From Sciurus carolinensis (lineage: Eukaryota > Chordata > Mammalia > Rodentia > Sciuridae), in contig NC_062220.1 of assembly GCF_902686445.1 (NCBI RefSeq), forward strand, positions 94,922,143-94,986,142: a DNA stretch of 64,000 nt, written 5' to 3'. The notes beneath the pieces were generated by a model that worked only from the letters and a program-made list of their open reading frames with translations, searched no databases and had not been told where the DNA came from. Position numbers and translations under genes: made by a program. Of the stretch, positions 12,563 to 22,990 are shown one piece after another. How positions within the stretch are numbered: the stretch's first letter is position 1; every line of letters starts with the position of its first letter.

Positions 12563-14477
12563 CTAGGCAGCACAATTTATTTACATTATTTATGCACTCA
12601 AGTGGTTGGGAGGCTCCAGCTTGGGTAGTTATGAGAGCAGATAGCCTGGTGTTATTTCGTGCACAGTGCATTGTAACAGTGATACATTGCCACTTTTTGT
12701 ATGTCAGAGGGTGTGCGGGGCACAGCACTTAGGATCTGAATGAAATTTCTAGGCCATTGGAACTGCGAGCTAAGCTGTACAAATGCAGGTGTGCTTCCCA
12801 GCTCAGCATAAAACCAACTGGTCCACAACATCCTGAATGCATGATGGATGAATAAATGAATCAAAACTTCATCTGGATTCAGAAATATGTCCTAAATTTT
12901 GGTCCTGGAGATGGCTTTCTTGGAAAACACGCCAATTTCTGTTACAATTCGCTTTAAGAGTTAATGACCTCATGGAGCAATTTTGATTTTTCAAAGATGT
13001 TGTGGTCTTTTAAAGCCCTTAATCCATATACACAAAAGCACTGGATGGACGATTCTGGCTGATTAATGGAGAGATGGAGATAGAAAGGTCTCCATGTAGC
13101 CTGCATGTCTGGAGGTAAGAATCACTTAATCTGATTCTGAGGCCCATTCACACAAATCATTCATCTATGGATATACTCCTCTGAATCCCTTAAGAGGCTG
13201 GGAGAGTCAATTGATGTCTCCCAGTGGCAGAGAGGGAAGCTTCCTTTTCCACCCCAAACCCCTCCAGGGAAGCTAGAGGATAGCCCAGTCTTACAGTGAT
13301 GGATCCCTAACCTGGGCTTCCATGGAAACTGCAACTTGGTCATACAGATGGGAACCGAGAATGACCAGGACATCCAGAAGGGAACAGGGGCGTGGGATGT
13401 GGGAATCCAAGAGCTTCCTTCAGTGGCTCTGGAAAGTCTAGCGTTTCACCTAGATCTGCATTATTCTTATTATTCTTATTATTTTCTTTTTCACAGTGTT
13501 GGAGTTTGAACCCAGGGCCTCATGCATGTTAGACAAGTGCTCTACCACTCAGCTACACCCCAGCCCCATATTCATTAATTTATTTGTTCATTGGTTCTTT
13601 GATCCATCCAACAAATATTTCTAAGTTGCATACATATGTCTTGGGCCTTTACATTTGCTACCCTCCTTTCTGCCCTTCTGAGAACCTAAAGACAAAGGTG
13701 ATTGAAGGTGAGGACTGTGTGTTTTTTGCCATGGAAACTAAGCCAAGTCTAGCCCTTGGTGTGTCACTGAAATAATCATCCAGGAAATACTGTGGAATGC
13801 ATGAGTGGGTGAATGAGGGAGTGAGAAGCTTCTGAAAGTGGGGAGAAAACACTTTTCAACAGTGATGTGACCTCAGGGTCTGTTTCCAGGAACATGTGGG
13901 TGGTGAGTTTTCTCCCAACAGTACTGGTGGCCCAGATATTTGTGGCATTTGGGCATTTAGAGTTTAGAGCTTTTGCTCAGCTATTTGGGAAGCTCCTGCA
14001 GGTTAGAGTTTGGCAGTCCTCCTCAAGTCATTCAGTGTGCATCTTTAGCTTAGTGGACACAAGAACTTGTTCCATCAGTACAAGTCACAGTGTCTGAACT
14101 TGTGGTCCATTGAGAAGGACATGCAAAGGATGAAACATTTCAGTTGGTGCCTCTTTTTGTTTTCTTATTTGGAAAAAAATTCCAGATTTCCATGACTCTT
14201 ATTATCCATCCTGCAGCCTCTTATAACATTATCATTACAATTTCTAATCTCCAAGAGTCAATGAAACAAATTAAGTTTTGCATTTTATAGACTGCATTCT
14301 TTTCTATTTCTTTCTCAGGTCTTTTTCTGATGTGTCATGAAAACGAATGTAAATTGATCACCTTAAAGTAAGTTCTAGCCTCCTCTTTCTCACAGAGATG
14401 GTCTGTGCACTTTGACTTCACTCAACCAGAAAAGAACATTCTATTGTGATAAGCACACCGGCTTTTATAATTCATAC
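12563..14477 (-). other. AOAH: AOAH intron between FCE and GDSAG exons
   Basis: This 1.9-kb intron contains one minus-strand ID SINE at about 13494-13567. The rest appears unique. The part nearest the GDSAG exon (about 12563-13000) is AT-rich and unannotated. Confidence 0.85.
13494..13567 (-). mobile_element. ID SINE, minus strand
   Basis: CAGTGTTGGAGTTTGAACCC through CACTCAGCTACACCCCAGCC is the reverse complement of the ID body. A T-rich tail of ATT repeats lies on its left. Confidence 0.93.
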
Positions 14478-14526
14478 CTTCACAGAATTTCTTCTCATAT
14501 GGAATTCCATCTTTGGGATCTACACC
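14478..14526 (-). CDS. AOAH: AOAH exon: GVDPKDGIPYEKKFCE
   Basis: This second 49-nt micro-exon reads GVDPKDGIPYEKKFCE plus one base of the next glycine codon. It differs from the remembered human segment at about residues 235-250 only by V to I. The acceptor is catttcttttttaaag and the donor is G followed by gtatga. It lies about 120 bp from the twin-primed L1 insertion on its upstream side, which does not touch the acceptor or the likely branch region. Confidence 0.96.
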
Positions 14527-14653
14527 CTTTAAAAAAGAAATGATGAGATTAGTAATGTTGTTTTTTTAAAGTTAGGAGAAACCTACACTAAATCCTTCCC
14601 ACCTGACTTTTAGAAGTACAAAAGCAAATCGATAAAGCCCTTTGAAGTCTCTT

Positions 14654-15043
14654 ATTTATTTATTTTTTGTTCTTTTTAGATATACATAACAGTAGAGTGG
14701 ATTTTGTTGTATTATACATGCATGGAGTATAACTTATTTTAATTAGGATCCTATTCTTGTGGTTAAACAGATCAAGAACCTAGACCAAAGACCCTGCACC
14801 TACTAGAAGTAAATGTAGGCCCAACTATCCATCATGTCAGCCTAGGAAATGATTCCACTCCAAGACTCCTACAAGAAGTAAAATCAAGAATCAATAAATG
14901 GGTTGATATCAAACTAAAAAGCTTCTTCACAGCAAAGGAAACGATCAAGAACAAGAAGAGAGTCTACAGATTGGGAGAAAATCTTTGCACCTCAGATAGA
15001 GCAATAATCTCCAGGATATATAAAGAACTAAAAAAACCCAACA
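14654..15043 (-). mobile_element. Twin-primed (5'-inverted) L1 insertion
   Basis: Bases 14654-14765 are a minus-strand L1 3' end with its A tail. From about 14766 to 15043 the sequence is L1 ORF2 on the plus strand (GATCAAGAACCTAGACCAAA to ATATATAAAGAACTAAAAAA). Flanks CCTTTGAAGTCTCTT (14639-14653) and CCTTTAAGGTCTTTT (15044-15058) match at 12 of 15, as expected of a degraded target-site duplication. This is the structure produced by twin priming. Confidence 0.85.
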
Positions 15044-15334
15044 CCTTTAAGGTCTTTTGAGACCCTAATCCAACATAGCAACCCTGTGTGAGTGAGCTGA
15101 GTTTAAGAGGAATGGGGGGTGGGAATAAGAAGAGATCCAGAAACTGGGTCTCCTCTTTCAGAGGACTGAGGGCAGTTTTTTGGGAGAGATGCCCAGGCCA
15201 AGAGTCTCCCTCCTTGGAGCACTGAGGGCTGACAAGTGACTGTGACACAAGGTCAGGTAGGTTCTGCAATCCCTGAGCTGGAGACCTAAGTGTCCAGGCA
15301 TCTCCAGCACCTAAATCGATGCTTCTAGAGCTGA

Positions 15335-15560
15335 AATTTTCAACCAGGGCTGATTTTCCCCAATACATTACAACTTCACACTCAACCCAGGGACAATGCT
15401 AATGTCTGGAGACAATTTTGGCTATCACAACATGGGGGGAGTCCCTCTAGGATCTAGAGGGTCAAGGCCAGTGAGACTGCTAAACATCCTACAGTTTACA
15501 AGACAATCCCAATAACAAAGAATTATTTCAAATGTCAATAGTGCCAAGATTAAGAAACCC
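15335..15560 (+). mobile_element. MER20-like hAT-Charlie fossil
   Basis: GTCTGGAGACAATTTTGGCT, GACTGCTAAACATCCTACAG and GTGCCAAGATTAAGAAACCC run through the element from near its start to its terminal inverted repeat. Confidence 0.75.
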
Positions 15561-17318
15561 AAAGGGAATGTGGGTCTGTGAGGGGGGCACTGAGTTGCCA
15601 CAGCTGAAGCTTCTTAACATCAAAAGCTTCCTAACATCCCCTTGCAAAGGACATAAAGAGTGAATATTCTAAAAGAGAAGTGCTTGATAGTCAGAGATGT
15701 GCTGGAATTAGCATACCCACTCTCCTGGTCTTTGGGGCTCCCAGTGCATATTAAAACATTAAAGATGCTGAATCCAGAAGGAAAGAGAACTGTTTGACTT
15801 AATTGGATCCCATGCTCCCTAAACTTAACAGGATGATGGAGCTCCTCCCTCCATGCCTATTACCACCACACTCAACACCTTGGTCCTGGAGACACAGTTT
15901 GGGCAATGTTGGCTCTGAGGGTTGTAAAGTCGCCCCCTTGTTCCTGATTTTGCAATTCTGTGAGTCATTTTTGCTGCAGAAGGGATAGGTAGGAAGGTGA
16001 GGCATCTCTCCCATTACTGATGATGAATGCTGAGTTTTGCCTTCCGGAGTTCACACTGGGTTTCCTCTGGTCTTTGCATGGCCCTGTTCCTTATGTAGGG
16101 TGGCATGTGGTGAGAACATGGAACGAGGATGGTAGCCCTCCTTGTCGCCCAACATGAGAATGAGACTTGGTTTTATTTGAGTAAGAGTTAAGCTGGGGTT
16201 CTTGACCCCTTAAAACTCTCAGGGAGATGTCTTCTCTTTCTCCATGAAAAAGCAATGTGACTAAGGACAGGGTGGCAGACGTGGACTGTGGTATAGTCAT
16301 CGCCATGCCTTCCACTTCCCAGGAGCCACAGGACTGGAATACACATAGTAGGTGATTGCAAGCCTGGACCATTCATGTCCTGGGGAGAAGGAAATGTTTA
16401 TGGGAATGTTCTCTTCCTCATCCAAGCAGGTTTCCTTTGAGACCAGGGAATCTTAAGCTTCATGAGTCCTTGTTTACATAACTCCTATCTGTGAATGTTG
16501 GGAGTGACTGGGAGCTATAGAATGTTCTAGGTGAAGAGAGGAGGCCATGCTATAATCAGGACACATTTTCGTGTAAGCACTTCTGGTTGACTGGAAAAGA
16601 CTATCTCAAAGGGACTGTAATTTCTAAGACTTCTGTAATCTTTTAGGATTTCCTTTATTGCACAAAATAATTATTTCCTTTCACAGTTCATTTTATATAT
16701 GTAAGTTGGGACTTTTTTCCTTCACAAAGATCCCTCAAACTGTGTAAATTAAGACTGCATAACTTGAGTCTTCTGCCATTGCTGTTCAAGGATAAGTACT
16801 TGGATGGTTTTCCACCTTCCTTCCCTTTTCTCTACCTGGGAGCTGCAAACCCATTATTCACAGGGAACTGAGACACCAACATCAGGTGCCTTGAAGTGTG
16901 GGTAGTGAGGTAAATACAGGGTGATTTTCACTCTGCCTGACTGTGCTTATGAAATAGATAAAAATGGCTGCCAAAAAATGGTGACAGGATGTGATTTACT
17001 CCAACAGCTGTGTGGGTTGCTGTAAAACTTTGTGAACACCACTCGTTTCATTTCACGATGTTTAGACAGAATGAAGGGACTAGACATGGTGACCAATGAG
17101 CAAAGCTGGGAGGGTTGTGACTGTGAGAGCCTCAGCCCTCATCACATCACGGCTGCTCTTCATGTGTGATGCAAATGCTATACCCTCCCCCAGGAAGCAG
17201 GAAGAGTAACTGTGGGCTGTCCTCTCCTTCCTTACCTGTGACTAAAGCAAATGGGCCGTGGGCTTTGGGGGGAGGCAGAAAGTAAGAGACAGTATTAAAC
17301 TTGAATTTTATGGCTTAC

Positions 17319-17367
17319 CCAAATGCCATTACAATTTGAATCCCGGTGCACATCCCAGCTGTCTGGC
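17319..17367 (-). CDS. AOAH: AOAH exon: SWDVHRDSNCNGIW
   Basis: This 49-nt micro-exon completes an arginine codon with its first base and then reads PDSWDVHRDSNCNGIW. Human AOAH has PNNWDVHQDSNCNGIW at about residues 219-234. The acceptor is tctttttag and the donor is TGG followed by gtaagc, ending in phase 0. Because it is so short it is invisible to open-reading-frame length filters. It was found by searching between the RGYHW and GDSAG exons for the missing residues. Confidence 0.95.
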
Positions 17368-17964
17368 CTAAAAAGAAAACATCAGCATTGGTCTTGGTAT
17401 ATGCTTATCCCTCAATGAATGTTAGATTTCATGACTGAATGAATGAATGAAGGCTACACAAAATGCCACTGAAAGTCAACCGTGTTCGAGAGCGCCCCCT
17501 ACCCCTGGTTGTTGTGACACAGAAGCCTCCATGGGCTCTCTTGCATTATTAACCCTGGATTAGGGTATTTACTGGGAATCCTGAAACAAATTCAGTCTTT
17601 TTCATGATTGACTCTACTCGTGGACTGTATTCTTTTGGAATGGCGCTGGTGAGCATAATGAACAAATCTGCAGTCCATTTTATTTAAGTAGTTGAAGCTG
17701 TTTAAATAGTACCTCAAAAATGCCCAAACATCTGGTTAATTCAGTCCTGTGGCACTGTAATCACAGTACAAGTGAAGGTTGGCAGACCCATTTTTGAAGT
17801 CAGAGAAGTGATTGTGAACATCAGCCCAGGACCAAAGAGTGATGTGATCTCCACTCTTTACTCCAGTGGGGACAGACCCCTATTCCTGGGCCCATCTTGC
17901 ATGTAGAACTCATGTGGCAGGCTGCATAAATGTCCACATCATCCATCTACTTACTTGGTTCTCC

Positions 17965-18125
17965 CCCTAGACTGAAAGCACTGTGAGAAGGGATGGATAT
18001 ATATATATATATATAGGAATATATATATGTATATATATTTCATTTACCACCTAACATGATACAAAGTACTTTGCAAATCTTAGGTGCTCAATAAGGATTT
18101 CTTGGACAAATCAAGATATGAATGA
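17965..18125 (+). mobile_element. L2 3' end with internal (TA)n
   Basis: CCCCTAGACTGAAAGCACTG at the left and TTAGGTGCTCAATAAGGATT at the right are the two ends of the L2 3' terminal block. A TA repeat occupies 17998-18041. Confidence 0.7.
17998..18041. repeat. (TA)n microsatellite
   Basis: Two TA runs are separated by AGGAA, inside an L2 fossil. Confidence 0.93.
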
Positions 18126-18275
18126 TGTTTTTTTCTTTTCACCAAGCTTTACTTCCATTGAGCATGAGGTCCCTTCTGCCTGAGGGTGGGAATCCCTTAG
18201 GCTCCAGGAAGGAATTATGCCTCCTGCCTCCTTTTTGAAGGTCACTTTTAAAATCGGTGACTAGTGGAGAGTTAC

Positions 18276-18346
18276 CTTCTGCCAGGATAGGCCGTCTTGT
18301 CATGGTCGTTACAGTCTCTCCCTCGCCAGTGATAGCCCCGCAGCGT
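18276..18346 (-). CDS. AOAH: AOAH exon: RGYHWRGRDCND block
   Basis: This 71-nt exon begins in phase 0 and reads TLRGYHWRGRDCNDHDKTAY then PGR, ending with AG of an arginine codon. Human AOAH has TLRGYHWRGRDCNDSDESVY then PGRR at about residues 195-218. The acceptor is gtgctcttcaactgcag and the donor is AAG followed by gtaact. The RDCND acidic cluster, thought to contribute to calcium coordination, is kept, while the following SDES becomes HDKT with loss of a glutamate. A longer open frame also crosses this exon, but it is a different frame and runs through both splice sites, so it is not coding. Confidence 0.96.
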
Positions 18347-18562
18347 CTGCAGTTGAAGAGCACACATGGGAGGGGTCAGGCTTGCTTTGATGGCACCCAC
18401 AGCAGAGGTTAATCAGAGTTATCTCAGGGGTTTTGACTTCTGCAGTTTTTAATTCAAATAAAGTCATGGAACACTAAAGAACATTAAGAAAATCAAGATT
18501 AATATGAGAAGACATGCTATATGAGGTGAGTTATAACACCAGAATCAAAAACAGGTGGTACT

Positions 18563-18740
18563 GTGAGCTTATATGAATGCGTGTGTTTATGGGTGACACT
18601 GGATGTGTGCCTGTATATAAGTATGTTGAGGAGCATATGTGTGCATGTATGTGTATACATGGGGCATGTGTACATGTATGTATGTGTTTCAGATACGCGT
18701 ACATGTGCATGTGTTTGTTTGTGCACATGTGTTAATGTAC
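18563..18740. repeat. Degenerate TG/CA-rich tract
   Basis: Irregular runs of TGTG, CATG and TATG make an imperfect alternating purine-pyrimidine stretch about 175 bp long. Confidence 0.8.
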
Positions 18741-18941
18741 ACCTCCAGAAACAACAAGACCAACCAACTTCCTAAAATTCCTCTGTTAATCACCAATCTT
18801 TTCAGGTTCTAAAATAATTCATTTATTTAACCAAGTGGTTAATTACTTTATTGGACAATTTACAAATAACATAGCTCAACTATTAATTATTTAATTTATA
18901 TGTTTGATTTGACCAATTTGAAAGGATCAGGAGGTACAATA

Positions 18942-19190
18942 AACCTGGCACTGGTAGCATACACCTGTTATCCCAGCAACTCAGGAGGCTGAGGCAGACC
19001 GATTACAAGTTTGCCAGTTTCAGCAACTTAGCAAGATCCTAAACAATCACAAGAATTTGTTTCAAAGTAAACAACAACAACAACAACAACAACAACCAAA
19101 AAAGGCTGGAAATGTGGCTCAGTGGTTTAAGCATTGCTGATTCTATACCCAGTCTCCCCCCCCCCAAATAAATAAATAAATAAATAAAGA
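18942..19190 (+). mobile_element. B1-dID dimeric SINE
   Basis: The left part (18942-19065) is a B1-like 7SL-derived monomer: CACCTGTTATCCCAGCAACT, then GGAGGCTGAGGCAGACCGAT. A (CAA)n linker at 19070-19096 joins it to an ID-like right monomer starting GGCTGGAAATGTGGCTCAGT at 19104, with an (AAAT)n tail. The dimeric B1-dID arrangement is known from squirrels and dormice. Confidence 0.88.
19070..19096. repeat. (CAA)n linker of the B1-dID SINE
   Basis: Nine CAA units lie between the two monomers of the SINE. Confidence 0.9.
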
Positions 19191-19659
19191 GTTACGATTA
19201 TGGGCAATAATGTTCTTATGTCCTCCATTCTCAAGTGGAAGAGCTGAGAGTCCCCACACTTTGAGGAGTTTGTGACATGTCACTAGCTTGTTTGCTTGAC
19301 ATCCTAAGAGTTCTCAACTGAACTCACACCTACACATACTTTCAAAGAGTAAGTTAAAGTAGGTTCAAGGGTTTCCAAAAAGTGTTTCACAACACTCCTC
19401 AGAGTAATCGTAGTCCCATGGAAAATTCCAGCTGGCAATGGCAACAAAGGAAAACAGAAAGCCTGGTCCTACGACTTGCTTTGATGTCCTGTGTATTGTC
19501 ACAAAGCCAAAATGTCCTTACAAGTCATGAAATGATGGATTGCTCATTAAATTAATAATGCATTCAAATGAAATTCTGCCTTATCTTGTTAAAGGGAAGA
19601 AAATTGCAGGACGTGATGTAATATTCAACGAACATCTGGTTATTCTTAACAATACTTAC

Positions 19660-19720
19660 TGGGAAAACACTGTATTTGTCTGAATCCATATCTTTGAATG
19701 GCACAGAATTTGATATAGAT
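19660..19720 (-). CDS. AOAH: AOAH exon: calcium-binding DMDSDKY segment
   Basis: This 61-nt exon supplies the last base of a leucine codon and then SISNSVPFKDMDSDKYSVFP. Human AOAH has AMEQSVPFKDVDSDKYSVFP at about residues 175-194. The alternating aspartates and tyrosine (D-x-D-x-D-x-Y) form the EF-hand-like calcium-binding loop of the large subunit, and all are present. The acceptor is ttttcttttttctag and the donor is CCA followed by gtaagt, leaving phase 0. The SISN residues are more diverged than the calcium loop. A second AG with a far longer T tract lies 31 nt upstream and is discussed in the findings. Confidence 0.96.
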
Positions 19721-20589
19721 CTAGAAAAAAGAAAACAAAACATCCAGTGAGCTAAGAAAAAAAAAAAAAAAAAAAGAGGTTTGTGAAGACAAATGGAGAC
19801 ACTTCCAGACATGGCTGTGTTGAGTTTATGTGACAGAGGGCTAATTTAAGAAAAAAAAAAAATTCAGGGTCTGCATGGTGTATCAGAGTGCCAGCTAAAA
19901 TTTGCCAATCTCTGCTCTCCATTCAAGAGACTGTCTTCTTTCTGTTATTTAATGTGACCCTTATGGAAAGTGAATAACTGAGTTGAGGTTGTAGCAGGGG
20001 AGACATTGATGTTGACATTCCCAGGAAATAGGAGACCGTGCTGTGGGTCCAGTCAAGGAACTCAGCATTTCACATTGAATTTGTGACATTTTACACGTCC
20101 AGTTCTACAGGCCTTTCCTTTGTGTTCACTCTTCTCAACCACTTATTCTGAGAATCTTGGGCATTTATTGTCATTAGTTGGCAGCTTTCATTTTCTGTTG
20201 TAAGTCTGGGTAACCAAGGAACCTGGGGATGACAGTCTGATTCATGGTAAAGTTGAGGACATTCCTCAAGGGGGCACATCCCTGTGCTTTTGCTCCCTGA
20301 CCCTTCCCGGTTCTCATTTAGGAAAATCACTTAGAGCGTAGCTGAGTAATGTAGTCATGGGGCGGGGTAGAGTGCTTCTTCTTCTTGGAACTTAAATTTA
20401 GAGTTAGTAACGAGGCCCTGTCCAGGATTCACTAAATGGTGTTTTGAATCAAGGACATCTCAGCAGTTCTGAGAACCTCAAGGCAAATGAATACAGCCCG
20501 AGACATTGGGTCAGGCATTTAACTTACTTACTCATCTAAAGAACAGGACTAAAAGTCCAGGGGGTCAATGAGAACCAGGAGCTGGGTCC

Positions 20590-20745
20590 AAAGTCAGATT
20601 TACCCATCACCAGCTCTGTGACCTTGAGCAAATAGCTTTACCTCTTTTGAAAGGGGATAGTAATGATGCCTGCCTTATAAGATTGCCCTTATGACAGTTT
20701 TCTGTGCATAGACACCAGATAATTTTCAGTCATCATTATTATTAC
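20590..20745 (+). mobile_element. MIR
   Basis: CAGCTCTGTGACCTTGAGCA AATA and following text match the MIR core and 3' half. Confidence 0.82.
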
Positions 20746-20889
20746 TGAGCCACGGGTTGTTTCTATAAACAAATGAGGCTGTCTGTAAGTGTATTTTGTA
20801 AATCATAAAGCACTGAGCAAACTGTGATCCAGTGCAAACTACATTTGAAGCACAATGATTTTTTAAAAGAAGGAAAGCATGCTGGTTTT

Positions 20890-20891
<2 letters not shown>

Positions 20892-20919
<28 letters not shown>
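20892..20919. repeat. Poly(T), 28 bp
   Basis: A pure T run is followed by AAATAAAAG. No SINE or LINE body was recognised beside it. Confidence 0.95.
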
Positions 20920-20923
<4 letters not shown>

Positions 20924-21499
20924 AAAAGAATAATTTTCCTTTTAAATTGGGCCAAGAAAATCCCTGGCCACAAATATTCTTGAATTCAATTTTTCAAAGG
21001 TGGTTCAATTAAAGAGTTGTCACTGTGGCACTGTTAAGTCCTACTTGCCTAAGTCTAATACAGGAAATTCAGTGATGCATTCATCAAGGAGGGGACAGCG
21101 GTCCTACTTCAAGGGACCAAGACATGATGAAATGATGGGGGTGCCTGGGCAGCTGGCTGCACCTCAGCCTCCCAGTATCTTTGTTCATGTCTGAGATTTC
21201 CTCTCTTCATCCCACATTCTGATGCCTCTGCATCTGCCCCATTCACAACAAGGGGTACTGGGACTCTTTCTGGGATCTAAGCCAGCATTTTACACAGCTG
21301 GCTGCTGAGGCTCTTGCTGGCAGATGAACCAGGAAAAGTGTGTAACTCATTGGTCCCTAAGAGGGTCTGAATGTGGGTCAGAATCACAGCTGTTTCCTCC
21401 TCATATTTTCACAACAGACTCGAGATGTTCAGTGGATTTAGCTCCCATGAAGCTCAACAGGTAAAGGCTGGCAGAACATAGAAAAAGTATTTGCATGAG

Positions 21500-21745
21500 T
21501 TGAATTAGGTTCACCAAAAGAGAGATGTTGACGTTCTAATCCCCACTCCCTGTGAATGTGGTCTTTTCTATTTGGAAATAGGATCCTTACAGATGCAATC
21601 CAGTTAAGATGAAGTCATTCACATTCACATTGGGTGGGTCACAATCCAATATGTTTGGTGTCCTTATGAAAGGAAAAGACAGACACCCAGGAACCATGGC
21701 CATATGGAAGATGGAGGTAGAGGTAGGACTGAGGCTCATGTAGGA
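21500..21745 (+). mobile_element. Old LTR fragment (MaLR-like)
   Basis: TTGAATTAGGTTCACCAAAA, TATTTGGAAATAGGATCCTT and TCCAATATGTTTGGTGTCCT are landmarks of a common old mammalian LTR. It shares these with 41775-42195. The subfamily was not determined. Confidence 0.7.
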
Positions 21746-21897
21746 GTTTCCTTCTACATGAAATGGGAACAATAATAATCCCTACTTCATGAAATCGTGA
21801 GAACCAAATCAGGAGATGTATTGAAAGTTCAGCACTGGAGACCCAGAACAGCGCCCCTAATATCTGGTAGCAGCAGCAGCATGTTAAATGTAGCTGA

Positions 21898-22256
21898 GGC
21901 TATAGTTTGGGTCCAGAATGTCCCCCAAAGGCTCTTGTGTTAAAGACTTAGTCTTTTGGAAGGTGGAAAATCATTAACGGGTAGGACCTAGTGGAAGGTT
22001 TTAGGTCACTGCAGTTGCACTCTAGCAGAGGATTGTGGGGCTCTGGCCTCGTCCTCCTCTTTTTTTCTCACTTGGTCATGCACTCAACAGGTTTCCTCTA
22101 CCCTGACGTATTGTTCTCCTACCACGATGGACTGGGTCATTACAGGCTCAAACCAACAGGGCCATTTGATCTTGAACTGCAATTTCCAAAATTAACTTTT
22201 TTCTTTTTAACCTGATTATCTCAAGTTTTGTTACAGTAATAGAAAGCTGACTACCA
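21898..22256 (+). mobile_element. Rodent MaLR-type solo LTR
   Basis: The element starts TATAGTTTGGGTCCAGAATG and ends with GTTACAGTAATAGAAAGCTG ACTA. No internal sequence follows. Confidence 0.8.
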
Positions 22257-22919
22257 CACTAGGAAGGGAGAACAGGTGCTATCTTTTACTTTTTGTCCAG
22301 TGTTGCTCTCAGGTCACTGTTTGTCTCTTAACATATTAAACAGTGATTCTATGATATCTAGCTTAACTTCAGATGCTGAATGGAGCTAGAATATGGGATT
22401 CAAACTGAGATAGTGGTGGTGGGGGGTGTTGGGGAATTGTGCCAGTGTCTTTCTATTTGGAATCCTGCTCATACATATGAGCCAGACTTTTCAGGTTGAA
22501 CTCTGTGTAAAGCAGTTCCCTTCCAATTTCATGAGTGCCTTGCAACAAAAGATGCTCAAAGACTTCCACCATGACCAATGGTTGACCTACTCTCTATCTT
22601 CCTGACAAGAAGGAGCTGTCCCTAGGTGTCATGCAATGAGTTTTAGAGCTGCACAGGAAGCTTCATTGGCACCCTGCATTCTAGCGTGAGATAAAAGGCA
22701 AGCTTTCAGATTGAAAGGTACTGGTCAATCCAATCTATTTCTAAAATGGTTTTGTTTGGTGCTAATTTGTCTTCTGGTTTCTGTGCAAGGCATGTTTTGA
22801 GTAAGAAACACTGTCACCTTTGGGAAGATGACATTTAAATACGAAGATCATGTTAATCATTAGAAAACAGAGATAAGCAAAGATGTTATATGCTTGGGAG
22901 GTAGAAGAAGAATACATAC

Positions 22920-22990
22920 AATTTAATTTTCTGACAGATCTTGGCCAAAAACGGGAGTGAACAAATATCAGAACCACTTCCAGGATATTG
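22920..22990 (-). CDS. AOAH: AOAH exon: inter-subunit linker and start of large subunit
   Basis: This 71-nt exon starts in phase 0 and reads QYPGSGSDICSLPFLAKICQ then KIK, ending with the first two bases of a leucine codon. Human AOAH reads KYSRSGSDICSLPVLAKICQ at about residues 151-170. The acceptor is tttctctccccag and the donor is TT followed by gtatgt. The GSDIC and KICQ cysteines are kept. The region where the human precursor is separated into small and large subunits falls here, and both of its basic residues are replaced (K to Q, R to G). A short (CAAA)n run (TTTG on the coding strand) lies just upstream of the acceptor. Confidence 0.95.

Larger units (their letters stand above)
14527..17318 (-). 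other. AOAH: AOAH intron between GIW and FCE exons
   Basis: This 2.8-kb intron holds a twin-primed L1 (about 14654-15043) and a MER20-like hAT fossil (about 15335-15560). The stretch 15560-17318 shows no repeat or gene that I recognise. Confidence 0.85.
17368..18275 (-). other. AOAH: AOAH intron between RGYHW and GIW exons
   Basis: This 0.9-kb intron contains an L2 3'-end fossil with an internal (TA)n expansion at 17965-18125. The remainder is unassigned. Confidence 0.88.
18347..19659 (-). other. AOAH: AOAH intron between DMDSDKY and RGYHW exons
   Basis: This 1.3-kb intron carries a degenerate TG-rich tract (18563-18740) and a dimeric B1-dID SINE (about 18942-19190). Bases 19200-19650 look unique. 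Confidence 0.88.
19721..22919 (-). other. AOAH: AOAH intron between GSDIC and DMDSDKY exons
   Basis: This 3.2-kb intron contains a 19-bp poly(T) on the coding strand next to the 3' splice site, a 28-bp poly(T) on the plus strand, one MIR and two LTR fossils. Bases 19780-20580 and 20930-21490 show nothing recognisable. Confidence 0.85.

Noticed and set aside
10095..13567. tRNA-like sequences with box A and box B
   Set aside because: They are ID SINEs with A-rich tails and degraded tRNA structure, not tRNA genes.
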